From: Helianthus annuus
Taxonomy: Eukaryota; Streptophyta; Magnoliopsida; Asterales; Asteraceae
Reading direction: 5' to 3'
NCBI RefSeq assembly: GCF_002127325.2
Contig: NC_035434.2
Span: 78,573,632 to 78,637,631 of the forward strand
DNA: 64,000 nucleotides
Notes under the pieces: model-generated
Told to the model about the DNA's origin: nothing
Seen by the model: only the letters and a program-made list of their open reading frames with translations
Databases searched by the model: none
Made by a program: the position numbers and the translations under genes
Part shown: positions 11,205 through 22,313 of the stretch, one piece after another
Position numbering within the stretch: the stretch's first letter is position 1
How the letters are laid out: each line of letters starts with the position of its first letter

Positions 11205-14148
11205 ATGGCTGCCTCCAACAACAGTCCACCTCCAGCTAAACACTCTGTTCCCTTAATCACTGAAGCCGAATATCTTCCTTTAAAGAACAACAATGAAGCT
11301 ATGAACACCAATATCGAACAATATGATGCGAAGTGTCAAATTCTCATTGAGTTTCTGATCAAAAGCCCAATAGCTCATGCTTTTACAAAAACCAAAGAGG
11401 TACCAGAAAGACTGCTACAACAAGTTGTAAAAACTCTCGAAACTCATAGTACAAATATGGAGCTAATAGCACATGTATGGGAAGATATCTTCATCGTAAT
11501 CACACCAGAGAAAATAAGGGAATGTTTGGAACTACCCTTAAATCAAGAGTATGAAGAAGCACCACCAAAAGAAGACATGTTTGAACAACTTGATGCTGTA
11601 ATGGGATGCAAGGCGAAGATTTCAAAAATCAACGAGTTCAAGAGGAACAAGCTACCTGCCTTCTGGCAAGTATTGATGGAAATATTGAATAAATGTTTAT
11701 CATCCAAGATCGGAGGTACGGATCAGATAAATATGAATACTCTAACAATCATGTTCAGCCTTATAACTGGGTTGAATATTGATTATGGGACAGAAATATT
11801 TAATCTGATCAAAAGATCAATTCTGACCAAAACTAGAAAGATAGATTCACATCTACCATTTCCCAGATTTTTATCCATCATAATTTCTGATGCTTTTTCT
11901 GAAAGAAATCTACAAACTCCAAAATCAAAATATATGTGGAGATTAGAAATTATGAGACCTTGGAGTGCTGCAGGGTCATGGAAGTCAGACTTTGATGTAC
12001 CTGTTCTACCAGAAAATATGATGGATCTTGTACTAGAAAATTCATCATACAGAGCAGAATATATGAGAATGTTAAGTAGGCAAGCAGAAACAAAAGAAGG
12101 ATTTGAAAAGGTGTCGCCCATGGAGCATGATGCAGAAGAATCAAGCACAACAAGAATAGAGCAGCATGATGAATCTGATCCACATCCAGCTGATTAAGAT
12201 GTGCATATAACACATGCAATAGAAGAACATCATGCTGAAAGCTCACATATTGGAGAAACAGGTGCAACAAAATCTAAACTTAATATATTTTATACTTCTG
12301 AAAGTGATTCTAATGAATCAATTCAACCAAGATATGAAATATTACAAAGAAGCACCGTTTTTACAAAACAAAATGTGAGTGAAACAAAAGACCCATTTTC
12401 TGAGTCAGACTCTGGGGAGGAAAATGTGGTAACAACAGGTGGAGATCAGTTCACTGATCAAGGAAACCTGGATGAGAAAAATAAAAGTTTCTCAACAACT
12501 CATGGAGAACCTGAAAAGGTTCAAGGATGTGAGGAAAACCAGGACTTGAATTTGTTTCAAATTTCTGGTGAGGAAACAGAGAATTTGGATACTTCCAATC
12601 CTCTTAACCTCAGAACATCAAAAAATGTGTTTTCTGATGGTGTTAGAAGGGAAACATCTGTTGTTTCTCCTATTTTCCAAGAACAACCATCTATGTCTCC
12701 AAAACAACTTCATAAAGAACTTGAAGATGAAGCTGCTACTGAGAAAACAGTCATGAATGAAAAACTTGATCTGATACGGGAAGAAATCAAAAATAAAAAA
12801 TCAGAAGTCAAAGCTCTATCAGAGACTGTCAAAGCTGTGCAGAAACAAACTGAAGAAAATAGTGCAGCTCTCAAAGAAATACAAAAGTCATCAGAAAACA
12901 AAGGAAGTTCTTCAGAAATAGAGAAGGCTCTTAAAGAACCGCATGATATCAAGAAAAAGATGACAGATATTGCAACTGCAGGAGAAAGTTCAAGTTCAGG
13001 AAGGCTTCTTGAAGAAATACAACTTCTCAGAGCCAACAGCTGCAGTCTAACTGAGGCTTTTGAAAAGTTGGTACTGGAATTAAGTGAACAAAGAAATAAA
13101 GAAAATCAGGAGTTTCAGAAGATAAAGAAGCAAGAAAAAACAAACAGTCAAGCTCTTACTAACATTCACTTGCTAGTAAAAAGATTGCAATACAATGTTG
13201 CCACACTGGCAAAAGTTGATCTTCATAAACTAAAGACTCCAATTCTACAAGAAAGACAAGCTAAAGAGTCAGAAAGTCCCCAACATCAACCAGAAACCAT
13301 CCAACAAGAACAAATGAAGCAAACAGAAGCTGTAACAGTTCAAAAAGAAAAGCAGACCATGGGTCCACCACCGGATAAACAAAAGTTACCCATGGGTCCT
13401 CCACCAAGCATATCAAAGCCAGACACTTCAAGTTTCCAACATAAAGAATACACTTCAGCTCAACCATCAACTACAACCATCACTGGAGAAACAGAATTTA
13501 GCATAAAGATGGACACAAAAGAGAAGCGAAGAATGGAACATGAAGTGACCTCTTCAAAAAGGCCAAGAAAAATAATGAGAGAAGACTCAGAAGGCAACAT
13601 CAAAGAATCAGAAGTGCTGGAAGGTGATCTACACACAATCATTATATCCAGAAGAACATCTGAAGCACTACTATTGGAAAGGTCCAGAAGGCAACCCAAC
13701 AAGGCCACTCTCACCAATGAGTAAAGGTATTTATGAAGAAAGAAAAAATGGCACCTGGGTGATATTGCACAACGAATTGACCAATCCAATAGTATCAACT
13801 GAAAGAGTTGACACGTTGGCTACTGGAGGAGGCTTACTAGGGAATGAAAGTCAAAACAAGTACACCCTAGTTAGAAAAGACAAAGATGTTCAAAAAGTTA
13901 ATGATGCAGACCTGGCTGATAAAATTCATCCAATGGACATAGTCAAGATGAAGAACATCATTGATGAATGGAAAGGTGATTCAGTAGTGATCAGGAGAGC
14001 CCTTGACAGTGTTAAAAATGCAGGAGCGAAATTATACAAAAGAGCAGCATTAGCAGACTTTTATCTATGTATCAATTTCGTGTATAACACTAAACTGTTA
14101 ATACCTCCACCAACACAATTATTCCAGCTGAAATCCCTTCAAAATTAG
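11205..14148 (+). pseudogene. CoA accessory ORF (helical domain, coiled coil), broken
   Basis: ATG 11205 opens a frame of 840 codons to 13724 with one stop (TAA 12195-12197); a frameshift near 13630-13720 then moves the reading to the frame ending at 14148. Residues about 35-270 form an alpha-helical module with landmarks LPAFWQVLMEIL, TGLNIDYG and FPRFLSIII. Next come an acidic Ser-rich linker, a long coiled coil (about residues 500-680), a Pro/Gln/Lys-rich stretch with a basic KRPRKIM cluster, and a small C-terminal module with a YTLVRKD...IVKMKNII pattern matching the end of the CoD ORF. Many Asteraceae database proteins of this kind carry unrelated names; I assign no function. It has its own TATA box and leader. 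With one stop and one frameshift it is probably inactive. Confidence 0.65.
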
Positions 14149-14566
14149 CAAGAACTGGTGCAATCTTTGACACACCAGAAATCTGTGCAGTCTTCAAAGA
14201 TGCTCATAATGAGAAAGCTCTATTCAGAATCAGTGAAATTTGAATGTATTCAAACCAAACTTTAAAGTATATAAGAATCTGCATAAATGAGAAATAAGAG
14301 CAACTCAAGATGAAAGGAAAGAACAATGAACAGCTAAGAAAGAGAATTGAAGATTGCATTGAAGATTTGATGGAAGAAAGAGAATTGAAGATTGATTGAA
14401 GAAAATCTCAATCAACTGGATCTCTAAAGAAGATAACTGTCCTGAAGAACACAGCAAGATGAAGAAAAACAGTTGGGACAACTGAAAAGCAAAGTATCTA
14501 CTACAAAGAATCTCAAGTTGATAAAGAGTTGATTTGGATTATCAGAGAAGGTCGTTTCTGATGGAT

Positions 14567-14674
14567 CTGATGATATTTCTGATGAAATATCATCAGTTTC
14601 TGACAAATTCTGATCATCAAACTTTCTGATGATTTGTTCACCAGAATTTCTGATGAAGTGGCTTATCAGAAATT
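14567..14674 (+). repeat. Two perfect hairpins built from TTCTGATGA motif
   Basis: CTGATGATATTT (14567-14578) pairs perfectly with 14585-14596 across a 6-base loop. AATTTCTGAT (14645-14654) pairs perfectly with 14665-14674 across 10 bases. Both use the element's repeated motif. Confidence 0.85.
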
Positions 14675-14823
14675 CTGATGACAGACCCACTTGTCTAAAA
14701 TCACAACTCTATCCTGCCACCCATGACCGAAGCATGACATTATTGGTTTTCATAATTACAAATGCAACTTGAATGATGGATTCAATGAATATGTCAAATT
14801 GCTACTTTATGCAGGACTTATTG

Positions 14824-14870
14824 CATGAATAAACAATTGTTTATTCATGTCCACAGCCGTCTATAAATAG
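14824..14870 (+). promoter_or_regulatory. 26-bp perfect palindrome just upstream of TATA box
   Basis: 14824-14849 is a perfect palindrome with half site CATGAATAAACAA. The TATA box CTATAAATAG lies at 14861-14870, 11 bases further on. The arrangement matches the other copia LTRs in the window. Confidence 0.8.
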
Positions 14871-15221
14871 AAGACTCGAGAGGCAGAAGATAATTGAGTT
14901 TGAAGCTTAGCATTCACATACAAACACTCAAACTCCAACTGCTCTTCTCACCCACAGAAATCAAGATTCATTTGTATTAGATAATAATCTTACAATCACC
15001 TTGTTAAACTAATTTGTTTCAAAGTGATATAAACTTGATAATTCTGTAGGTCTTGTTTCTTGAAATTCTGATTTCCATTTCCGCACATCTTTTTCACATA
15101 TACTGAAATCACTTGCCATATTACGTAAAAAGAAGTTGTTAAGGCCAAACTGGGTCCAACACCTAACTAATGAAGATTTTCCAAATTTGTCTAACTTTCC
15201 TTTAAGTTTAACAATTTGGTC

Positions 15222-16091
15222 TTATGCAATGGCCAATTCCCTGCACTTTTCAGAAAATTCATTAGTTTTATCCCTTACAGTTTCACGAGCCAAATCAATG
15301 ATCTGTAACAGTTCATTGACTTTGCTTGTTAAACTGCTGATTTCCTGTTCATTTGACTCGAGTTTGTTTAAACAATTTGACTCTCGTTTAATCAAAAGAA
15401 CATTTGACTCTTTCAGTTTTTCTAATTCAGCTAACAGAATTTTGTTTTGCTCCGATAGGCTATTAACTTTACCTTGTAGTTCATTGCAATTATGACACGT
15501 ATGACTTACAGGTTCTGATGTTACCTTCACCTCTTTTGTAAGTTCATTCACACCATTTATGCACTTTGAAACCTCTGCATGTTTCTTCTCAACACTCTTC
15601 TTCTCTTCTACCACAACATCTGCATTTCCCTGATATCGCTTTTCTAATGCATCCCACATATCCTTTGAATTAGTGTACTTCATAAAGGTATGCTTGATGC
15701 CATCAGGTAAAGACATTTTTATTGCAGCTAAAGCTTTCTTCTCAGCATCAACCACCTGTCTCTCAGATTCATCCATCTTCTCATAAGAAATCACCTTAAC
15801 CCTTCCTTCAACACGACGTGTAGGAGCAACATATCCATCAATCATACAATACCACATTCTGGTATCTTAACTCTTCACAACCGATTCAAACTCCTCCTTC
15901 CAGACAACATATTCTTTAACATTTGTAAGCTTTGGCCACTTTTTAACTTTCTCACCAGCATTGTCCACTTTAACCATCTTTAAACACGTTTTTACCATAA
16001 CCGTACTGATAAAACCGTACAATATTTTTCCAAAAACTGTTAGAATCGTCTCGAAAAAACAAATCCAATGATATATAATGTCGAAAACCAA
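15222..16091 (-). pseudogene. CoB Gag, N-terminal part, truncated
   Basis: Reading runs from about 16091 through one stop near 15865 to a broken end near 15222. The start has a KWPKLTNVKEYVVWKEEFES-like motif typical of copia Gag (UBN2/Retrotran_gag family), followed by a helical core with MSLPDGIKHTFMKY and DMWDALEKRYQG. A CHNC pair then precedes a long coiled coil rich in Glu, Leu and Ser. The zinc knuckle and everything downstream are lost. The stop separates the first 74 residues from the remaining roughly 210 in the same frame. Confidence 0.75.
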
Positions 16092-17249
16092 ATTCGGAAA
16101 TTTCCAGAGTCTTTTTTTGTCCTAAAAATCAACCGAGTCCAACGGTGCAAACGGTTTCGGCAGATGAGCTACGGATCAAATTCTATTCACGAAAACGTTA
16201 ATTCCTCCATGCGTATCTAATTACTCCACAAAAATAAATACTCCACCTTTTAATTCCTCTAGCTAATTTTGCTGGCAAACCAAGTTAATTTTGCTGGGTC
16301 ACGCTAATTATGCTGGCAAGCCAAGTTAAATATGCTGATAGAGTAATTATAATTTTGCTGGTTGAGTAATTATAATTATGTTTATTATTCAGTTTCTTAT
16401 ATTATAATGTATAACGGTATTGAAATTCCTTATCTGCCTTACCAGTAGAGCTAGGGAGGAAGCCACCTTTTTAATGCATTTACCCCGCCGAACCTAGGGT
16501 TTTTGATGCGAAGCAAGCGGGTACAAGATCGAAAAGGTGGCTTATTAAATTCGCTAGAAGTCCAAATTCGTTGATTAATTCCTCTGATCACTTAAATTCG
16601 CTGGGTAATATGGTGCCTAGTAAAAAACTCCAGTTAATTTCGCCGGTTAATTATGCTAGCTGATCAGTTCACTATTACGACGACTATTAACTTCGCCGAT
16701 CACCGTAATAATGTCGCTGGGGACAATTACACGGTTACCAAAGTCTCCTTTGGATTTTAATTTCGCCGGTCACCGAGTTGCTAGGTCACAAATTCACTGG
16801 TCTGTCCATGTAGATGTTAAATTTGCTGCGAAATTATTAATTATGCCAGCAAATTTTGGAAACTCAATCTAATCGAATTATCAAAGATTTCTAGATCCTT
16901 TTAACTGATTCCTGCAAAATTGAACAACCAAATCAGCAAATTTGAAAAAATTTTTGGTGAACTTAACGAAGAACACGAAGAACAAATCTTCGAAACTTCA
17001 AATTTTTCAGCCAAAATTCTTCAAAAATCAACCAAACCTGCAACCAAAAACACTTAAACAGCCAAATGAAATACGCAAACAGATCAAACAACCCTAAAAT
17101 TTTTGAAAATTAAATCAAACCCAAATAAAATTTCGAAACCCTAGTTTTGAGGTTTCAAATTTTCGAAAATTTCAAACACTTCCACCCGAATTCTGCAGTC
17201 TGGAATTCTGAACCGAGCTTCTACAAGAGCATAATGCTCTGATACCAAT
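16092..17249 (-). other. CoB leader with CTGG motif array, hairpin and primer site
   Basis: Non-coding leader between primer site and gag. 16200-16860 carries about 20 copies of a TTTGCTGG/TTCGCCGG motif. A perfect 12-bp inverted repeat (16460-16471 with 16532-16543) encloses a 60-base loop that has a further CCCGC/GCGGG pair. The primer site TTGGTATCAGAGC is at 17236-17248 on the minus strand. Confidence 0.8.
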
Positions 17250-17699
17250 TGTAAGTCCCCTTGTCGTATGGATCGTCACAGAATTGTATATCTGACCTAG
17301 AGTGCGGAATCCCCTAGATCAGATTTGCACAAAAACGAGTAGAAACAGGATTTTCAATCAAACGGGTCTTCTATTGATTATCCAACTTGCAGTTTACAAT
17401 GAACTCAAGACCTCACAACCTCACAGTCACTATCTGTGATCTTGCTCAACAACCCTAATTTCGAAATTTACTCTCTCTCTAGACTTTCTCTCTCTAAAAT
17501 TATCTTAGTGTTACAAACCCAAATCAAAAAACATGTTTATATACCACATGTCTGTCAACTGGGCTTCCTACTGGGCTAGGCCATTTTCCAAGCCCATTAC
17601 AACAATAAACTCACTAACCAATAAGCTAAGCCCAATACAAAATATCCAAAGACTAAATAATCAAACTATTAAGCTGTTATCACCGAATATGCACCAACA
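17250..17699 (-). repeat. CoB 5' LTR (450 bp)
   Basis: Minus-strand ends are TGTTGGTGCATATTCGG and GGGGACTTACA, next to the primer site. TATATAAA on the minus strand at 17536-17543 is the likely TATA box. The TGTTGGTGCAT start is shared by CoC and CoD, while the interior is different. Confidence 0.88.
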
Positions 17700-19187
17700 C
17701 TAACCTAAGTGCATACGACCCATTACGACTCGTTAAGGTAGCTTTCGCCACTTTAACGCATCGTTCGCGTAAAATGCGTTCGGACCGCCTAACTAGTCCT
17801 ATGACAAGTATTATATCCAATAACATGTCTAATAATGTTGCCTAATCAGTTTAGATGCCAAAAGTTATGTTACATATGCTTAAAATGAATTTATGTGTAA
17901 AAAGGGCATTTTGGTCATTTTCCTAAGGCATATAAATTACCTATCATACAACTAACTAAACATAGTGACCATAAGGTATAACCTCAGAAGGTTATTCCCT
18001 ATACAACTATGGTCACTAAACATGCTTGGTCGGATCCTAAAGATCGACCAAACGGGTCGGGTTTGAAAGTCTAAGCGGTTGTTTAGACCGCTTATCTAAC
18101 GACCCTATATAAGCACAAATCTAAAAATGACGAGTTAAACATGTTAAAACATGTTTAACAAGGTTTGAAAACAGGTTTATCAAAACAAAGGGTCTTCATA
18201 CCTAAGAATAGTTTGGTTGCAAAATACGCATAAACGCGTATTTTGATCGAAACTATGACTCGTCACTAAGCCTAAATAACATGGTAGTCAGTAGGTATAG
18301 TCACATGGGACTATAACCATCGTGATTACGCTCCCGTTGCGAAGTTCAAACGAACTTCGTGTTGACCATTGACCGGTCAAAGTAGAAAGTCAAACATTGT
18401 TTGACTTTCACGCTTAAAAACGCATAAAAGAACGAAAGAAGCTTACAAAGGGTCTAAGCAAGTAAATCTTGATTCAAATTGCTCAGGTATGAAGTGTTTA
18501 ATCCTCAACTTAGAGCCAAATGAATCAGATTTGTGTTGAAAGAATGAAAGGAGTTGGGTTTATATAGGAAACCCACAACCGTTAGGATCGTTTCTCGTAA
18601 ATTGAGCTTCGATCTTGGCCCTCCACTTGCACCCACTGATTTAAGATACTATGGGACCTTAAAACCAGTTAATGGTTTGTTAAAAACCATGTTCAAAACA
18701 AGAAGCCAGCTGCTGAAATGATAAAACTGAGTTTGCCGATCTGGGCATTTTATGAGGGCCGCGTAAGAATAGCGCAAGGCTTACGCGCCCCACCTGGCCA
18801 TATTTGGCAGAATGTCAAAAACAGCCCCTGCATGCCTGAAACTTGGTTTTCGATGCATTTTTGGCACGTTTAAGCCCCGTTAACCCCATTTCAAGGCTCC
18901 AAAATGAAGTTAAAGTATAGGGAACTTAAAATATGCTAAAAAATATCTCGGATGTCAGTTCGTTTGGTCATATGGTTGCGTTGTTCGGTTAATTATGATG
19001 AAACACGAACGAACGCGAAAAACGATCTAAACCACGCGACGAATGGAATTTTATCATGCCAATCCCTAAAATAAAATATTTTAATGATTACATAAATTTT
19101 TGGATGTCCGGATATATTCAGAATGTAAGATATGCGTGAAAATGCAAACTTGAGCACTTTTTGATGCTTTTAATCCCTATTGATCAA
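17700..19187 (-). repeat. NA1 left LTR, part 1
   Basis: Matches 37022-38525 of the right LTR segment for segment, with roughly one difference per 10-15 bases at the start. The first 1.3 kb present in the right LTR is absent because CoB abuts here. Ends at CCCTATTGATCAA, where CoC begins. No coding potential. Confidence 0.85.
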
Positions 19188-20085
19188 CAAAGGTTAAACA
19201 AGAAAAAGGGTTACAGTTCTGGTTCGGATTTTCGAAAGAAACCAAACCATAACGGTAATTTCAAAAAGAAAAGTTTAGGTTTTATTCCACCCGAAAATCA
19301 TAAAAATGAGAAAATTTATAAACCAAAAACTGCTTTTTGTTTCAGGGACATCATCTGAAGAAGAAAAAGAAAATTTGTTCAGAAAGTAGACGAACAAAGA
19401 ATTCCTTGCGAAGAAGCAAGAAGGAATGAAGAGTGAAGCTGCTTAGAAAAAGGAGACGAGAACCTGTTATCAACGCCAAAAAGTTGGCCACATCGCCTTG
19501 AATTGTCCAAAGGCAACCAACACAAAACAGGGAGTTTCTCTTAAACTGAAAGAAAAGATGGTTGAGAATGAACCACCAACCAAACAATTTAAAGTTTTCA
19601 AAAATTCAAAATTTGAGATTGGTGAGTGTTCAAAAAGTTTTTACAAAAGAAAAGTGAATCTGAGCAACCACAAGTGGGTTGTTAAGAAATCAGATGATAG
19701 TTCTAGTAATGATTCTGGTTCGTCAAAATCAGAGGAGCTACCTTCTGGCGATGAATCTGATTCGTCAAAGTCAGAGGAGCCACAAGTTGAGCTAAAAAGT
19801 GAAAATTCTGTTCCACTAATGGATGACGCAAACTTTCCACCATTGCGGACTGAAAATTATAAACAAAAAGTTGGCAAAGTTGAGATTTCAAATCAGTTCT
19901 TTTCTGAAAAGAAAAAATTTGATGTTGAAAAAGCCTTTAACCCCAAAGTTCAAAATATTTTTGGAAAAATGGTTGACGGGAAGGTCAAAGGGGTAAAGGA
20001 ATTTTATGAATTGAAAAAGAGTAAACCAGATGAAAATGGTTCACCCATGTTCGTATCGTCATGGGATAGAATCTATCAAGAGTAA
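19188..20085 (+). pseudogene. CoC Gag C-terminal region, broken
   Basis: Homologous to the C-terminal third of the Co2 Gag: LNKKKGY-(S/N)SGS start, a zinc-knuckle region at 19465-19506, an acidic Ser-rich stretch and a conserved end module (VEISNQF, KKFDVEKAFNPKV, GKVKGVKEFYELKK). The second Cys of the knuckle is Arg (CYQRQKVGHIALNC), so zinc binding is likely lost. A frameshift lies between 19200 and 19400 and stops occur near 19388 and 19446; the last open stretch is 19498-20085. The end differs from Co2 after the conserved module. Confidence 0.8.
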
Positions 20086-22313
20086 AATTCGGACTTGCCG
20101 GAGCTCCCAAGTTGGTAATCGTGGAGCAGGAATAGGCATCTTTCTCTAAATTGGAAATTGTCATATTTCGATTTACATGTGGTATTGTTAATGAGTGAAC
20201 GTACAAGTGGTTAAAGAAAAAAAGGGGTTTTCATTCACAAGTGGTTAACAAGGTCATTAAGTTGAACTTGATTTAACTTTCATACAAAATGGTTGAAAGA
20301 ACAAAACGATGAGTTTATCCCCGATCTTACAAGTGATGAGTGAAATCAACAAAACTTATTTTCCGGAAAAACCATTTTGATTAAAACAAACTTAAGTGTT
20401 TTGAAATCATAATGGGAAAATAATTTTTTGTTAGGGGGAGTTCTGATTGTTTATGCCATGTGAATGGAGAATTGAAGCAATTCTGATCGGTTTGTCAAAT
20501 TTTCTTTAAATGATTTTGAATTTTAGGGGGGAGTAAGAAATTTCAGAAAATCCAAAAACATTAGAAAATTTGAAAAATCCAAAAACATGATAAATCCAAA
20601 ATCCAAAAACATCGAAAAATAAAAAATGAGTTTTGTTGTGAAAAAGAGGAAATGATAGTACATCAGTGGACTATCACAACATGCTAAAGAATTGGAAAGT
20701 CAAATATGATAAACGATCTCACTAAGGATATGCCAGTAGGTTTTTATACATTCAGTAGATTGTTTTTGAGATATAAACCTAAATATCAAATACTTACTTA
20801 GTTCGTGGGGAACATCTCTTGGATATATAGGTAACCCCTGAAATCTTGTTTGAAGGGCTTTCTATTTCTGACATACTAGGTCTTTGTGCGTAATGATATC
20901 TGGGGTATTATACCTGGACTTCTGTTTTTGCGGGAGCAATAGCCTAGTCCTCGTATAATGCTCTGCATTGGTTTTAATCATAAAGCCCACCCTCAGCATA
21001 AAAATGATGAAACATTGAAAAATGCTAATCATGTGCTGTTGAAGAAAAGATCCCCAAACGGGACACACCTAAAGACGAGCCATCATCTCTTTGTCTGAAC
21101 GGAAGTTCTAACCTGAGCTCTCATGGTCTCGCATTACCCGTTTACAGATATCATTAGTGTACATTCACCTGTAAGACTGAATATAGAAGTCTGGATACAG
21201 GAGTATATTCTGAGGTAGGACACGCGAATGAGTTAAGTCCTTAAAACACTAATCTCGTATCTCGAAACAGTTGAACTTTGTGTGAAAATTTAAGTGAATC
21301 AGTATACTGACAATCTACGTGAATCATTTAGACCTTAAAATGTTTAAAGCTTAACGGTGCTAGTGATTTGTCTCAAAAACTGATATGGTCCTCTTACACA
21401 AACTCGCAAAAATATTGTCTGTAAATATTTCTTTACTGCTTTTCATTAAAAACAAAATCCAAAAAGAATTTGTTTTAGTATAAATTTTGAAAAATCAAAA
21501 AGATTTTATTTCATTTTATTTTTGACAACTGATGTTGATTTTCAAAATTCCAGGTGTTAAACATGATGAACAACAGGTTTGGGAGAGTTTGTTTAGAAAA
21601 AAGAAAAACGATATTCTTACAAGTGGTCATTAGAGATTATAAATGTAAAATTATTTTGGGTGATATCTACAAGTGATGGTTTGAGATTGATTTTACAAGT
21701 GGTAAGCAGAGATTAAAATTGTTAAATTTTTAAATTTGTGAAATTTATTTTGAGGTAGAGTTTGTGCAGGCAGAAGCAGCCAGATTTCGACTCCTATAGA
21801 TATGCAGATTCAAGCCAGGTTCCAGATCCTGTGGCTACGAAGAGCCAGGCAATGTTCCTTAATCTGTGAAAGTTGCAAAGCGTGAACAGAGTTTGAGCCA
21901 AGTTTCTGATTCAAAGCCTATAGATTGTGAATTCCAGACTGCGATCCCAGCTTATCGAAAGGGGGAGTCTGAAGACATTAAAGCCAAGGTTGAATCTTGT
22001 CTGCTAATGCTGAAGATTGTGGATCAACGTCCAAGAGGAAGTCTGAAGATGTAAAGAGCCAGTTTATGATCCTAGAACTGTGTTCAAAGATAGAAGTTGC
22101 TGATGCTGAACAACTTAAGGAATCAAGAGATCTGATCAAGAGAAGATAGAGTCAGGTTAAGATTCTGGAAGAGAGAAAGAGAAGAAGAGATAGAGATTGA
22201 GGATGCTTATAATGTCAGATACTTTGGAGAGAGCGAGAAGACTAATCAAGAATGAAGACTTGACATACTGAAGACTCGACACCGAAGACTTCATCAACAT
22301 CCAAGGGGGAGTC
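20086..22313 (+). other. CoC non-coding region between gag and 3' LTR
   Basis: No open frame of note. 20800-21430 aligns well with Co2 44390-43730 (reverse), including a hairpin at 20905-20961 and conserved blocks around CTGTAAGACTGAATAT and GTATCTCGAA. ACAAGTG(G/A)T occurs six times (near 20198, 20236, 20328, 21619, 21668, 21692). The region ends in the polypurine tract. Confidence 0.75.
20905..20961 (+). other. Conserved RNA hairpin candidate (CoC copy)
   Basis: 20905-20920 pairs with 20946-20961: 13 Watson-Crick pairs, one G-U and a two-base internal mismatch, around a 25-base loop. The Co2 copy (44159-44214) keeps the stem with a compensatory change. Confidence 0.65.

Larger units (their letters stand above)
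8981..15161 (+). mobile_element. CoA: 3' part of a copia-like element with accessory ORFs
   Basis: The region holds two members of a retroelement accessory-ORF family (9284-10207 and 11205-14148) and an LTR-like end with a TATA box at 14861 and terminal GTCCAACA at 15161. A shared TTCTGAT/ATCAGAA motif occurs upstream of the second ORF and again in the 3' end, tying the segment together. Gag and pol are missing, lost to the left where the NA1 LTR now lies. SIRE-like placement is inferred from the accessory ORF and its position. Confidence 0.6.
14149..15161 (+). repeat. CoA 3' non-coding region and probable LTR end
   Basis: Non-coding. A block of TTCTGATGA repeats and hairpins (14540-14690) is followed by a palindrome, a TATA box (14861-14870) and a transcribed-type stretch ending GGGTCCAACA at 15161, like other copia LTR ends here. 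The LTR start was not resolved: no clear TG start next to a purine tract was seen, so only the end is firm. Confidence 0.5.
15162..17699 (-). mobile_element. CoB: copia 5' part (LTR, leader, partial gag)
   Basis: Minus-strand element with LTR 17250-17699, primer site 17236-17248, a long leader and the first part of gag. The rest of gag, pol and the 3' LTR are missing at the left border with CoA, so this is a truncated copy. It interrupts the NA1 left LTR, whose first roughly 1.3 kb is absent. Confidence 0.8.

Noticed and set aside
17590..17700. Inverted repeat next to the CoB TATA box like the other copia LTRs
   Set aside because: Only a 6-bp TGGGCT/AGCCCA pair about 28 bp away was found; too weak to count as the same layout.
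15163..17704. CTAAC at 15163-15167 and 17700-17704 as a CoB target duplication
   Set aside because: The left end of CoB is a truncation inside gag, not an LTR end, so a matching 5-mer there is probably chance.
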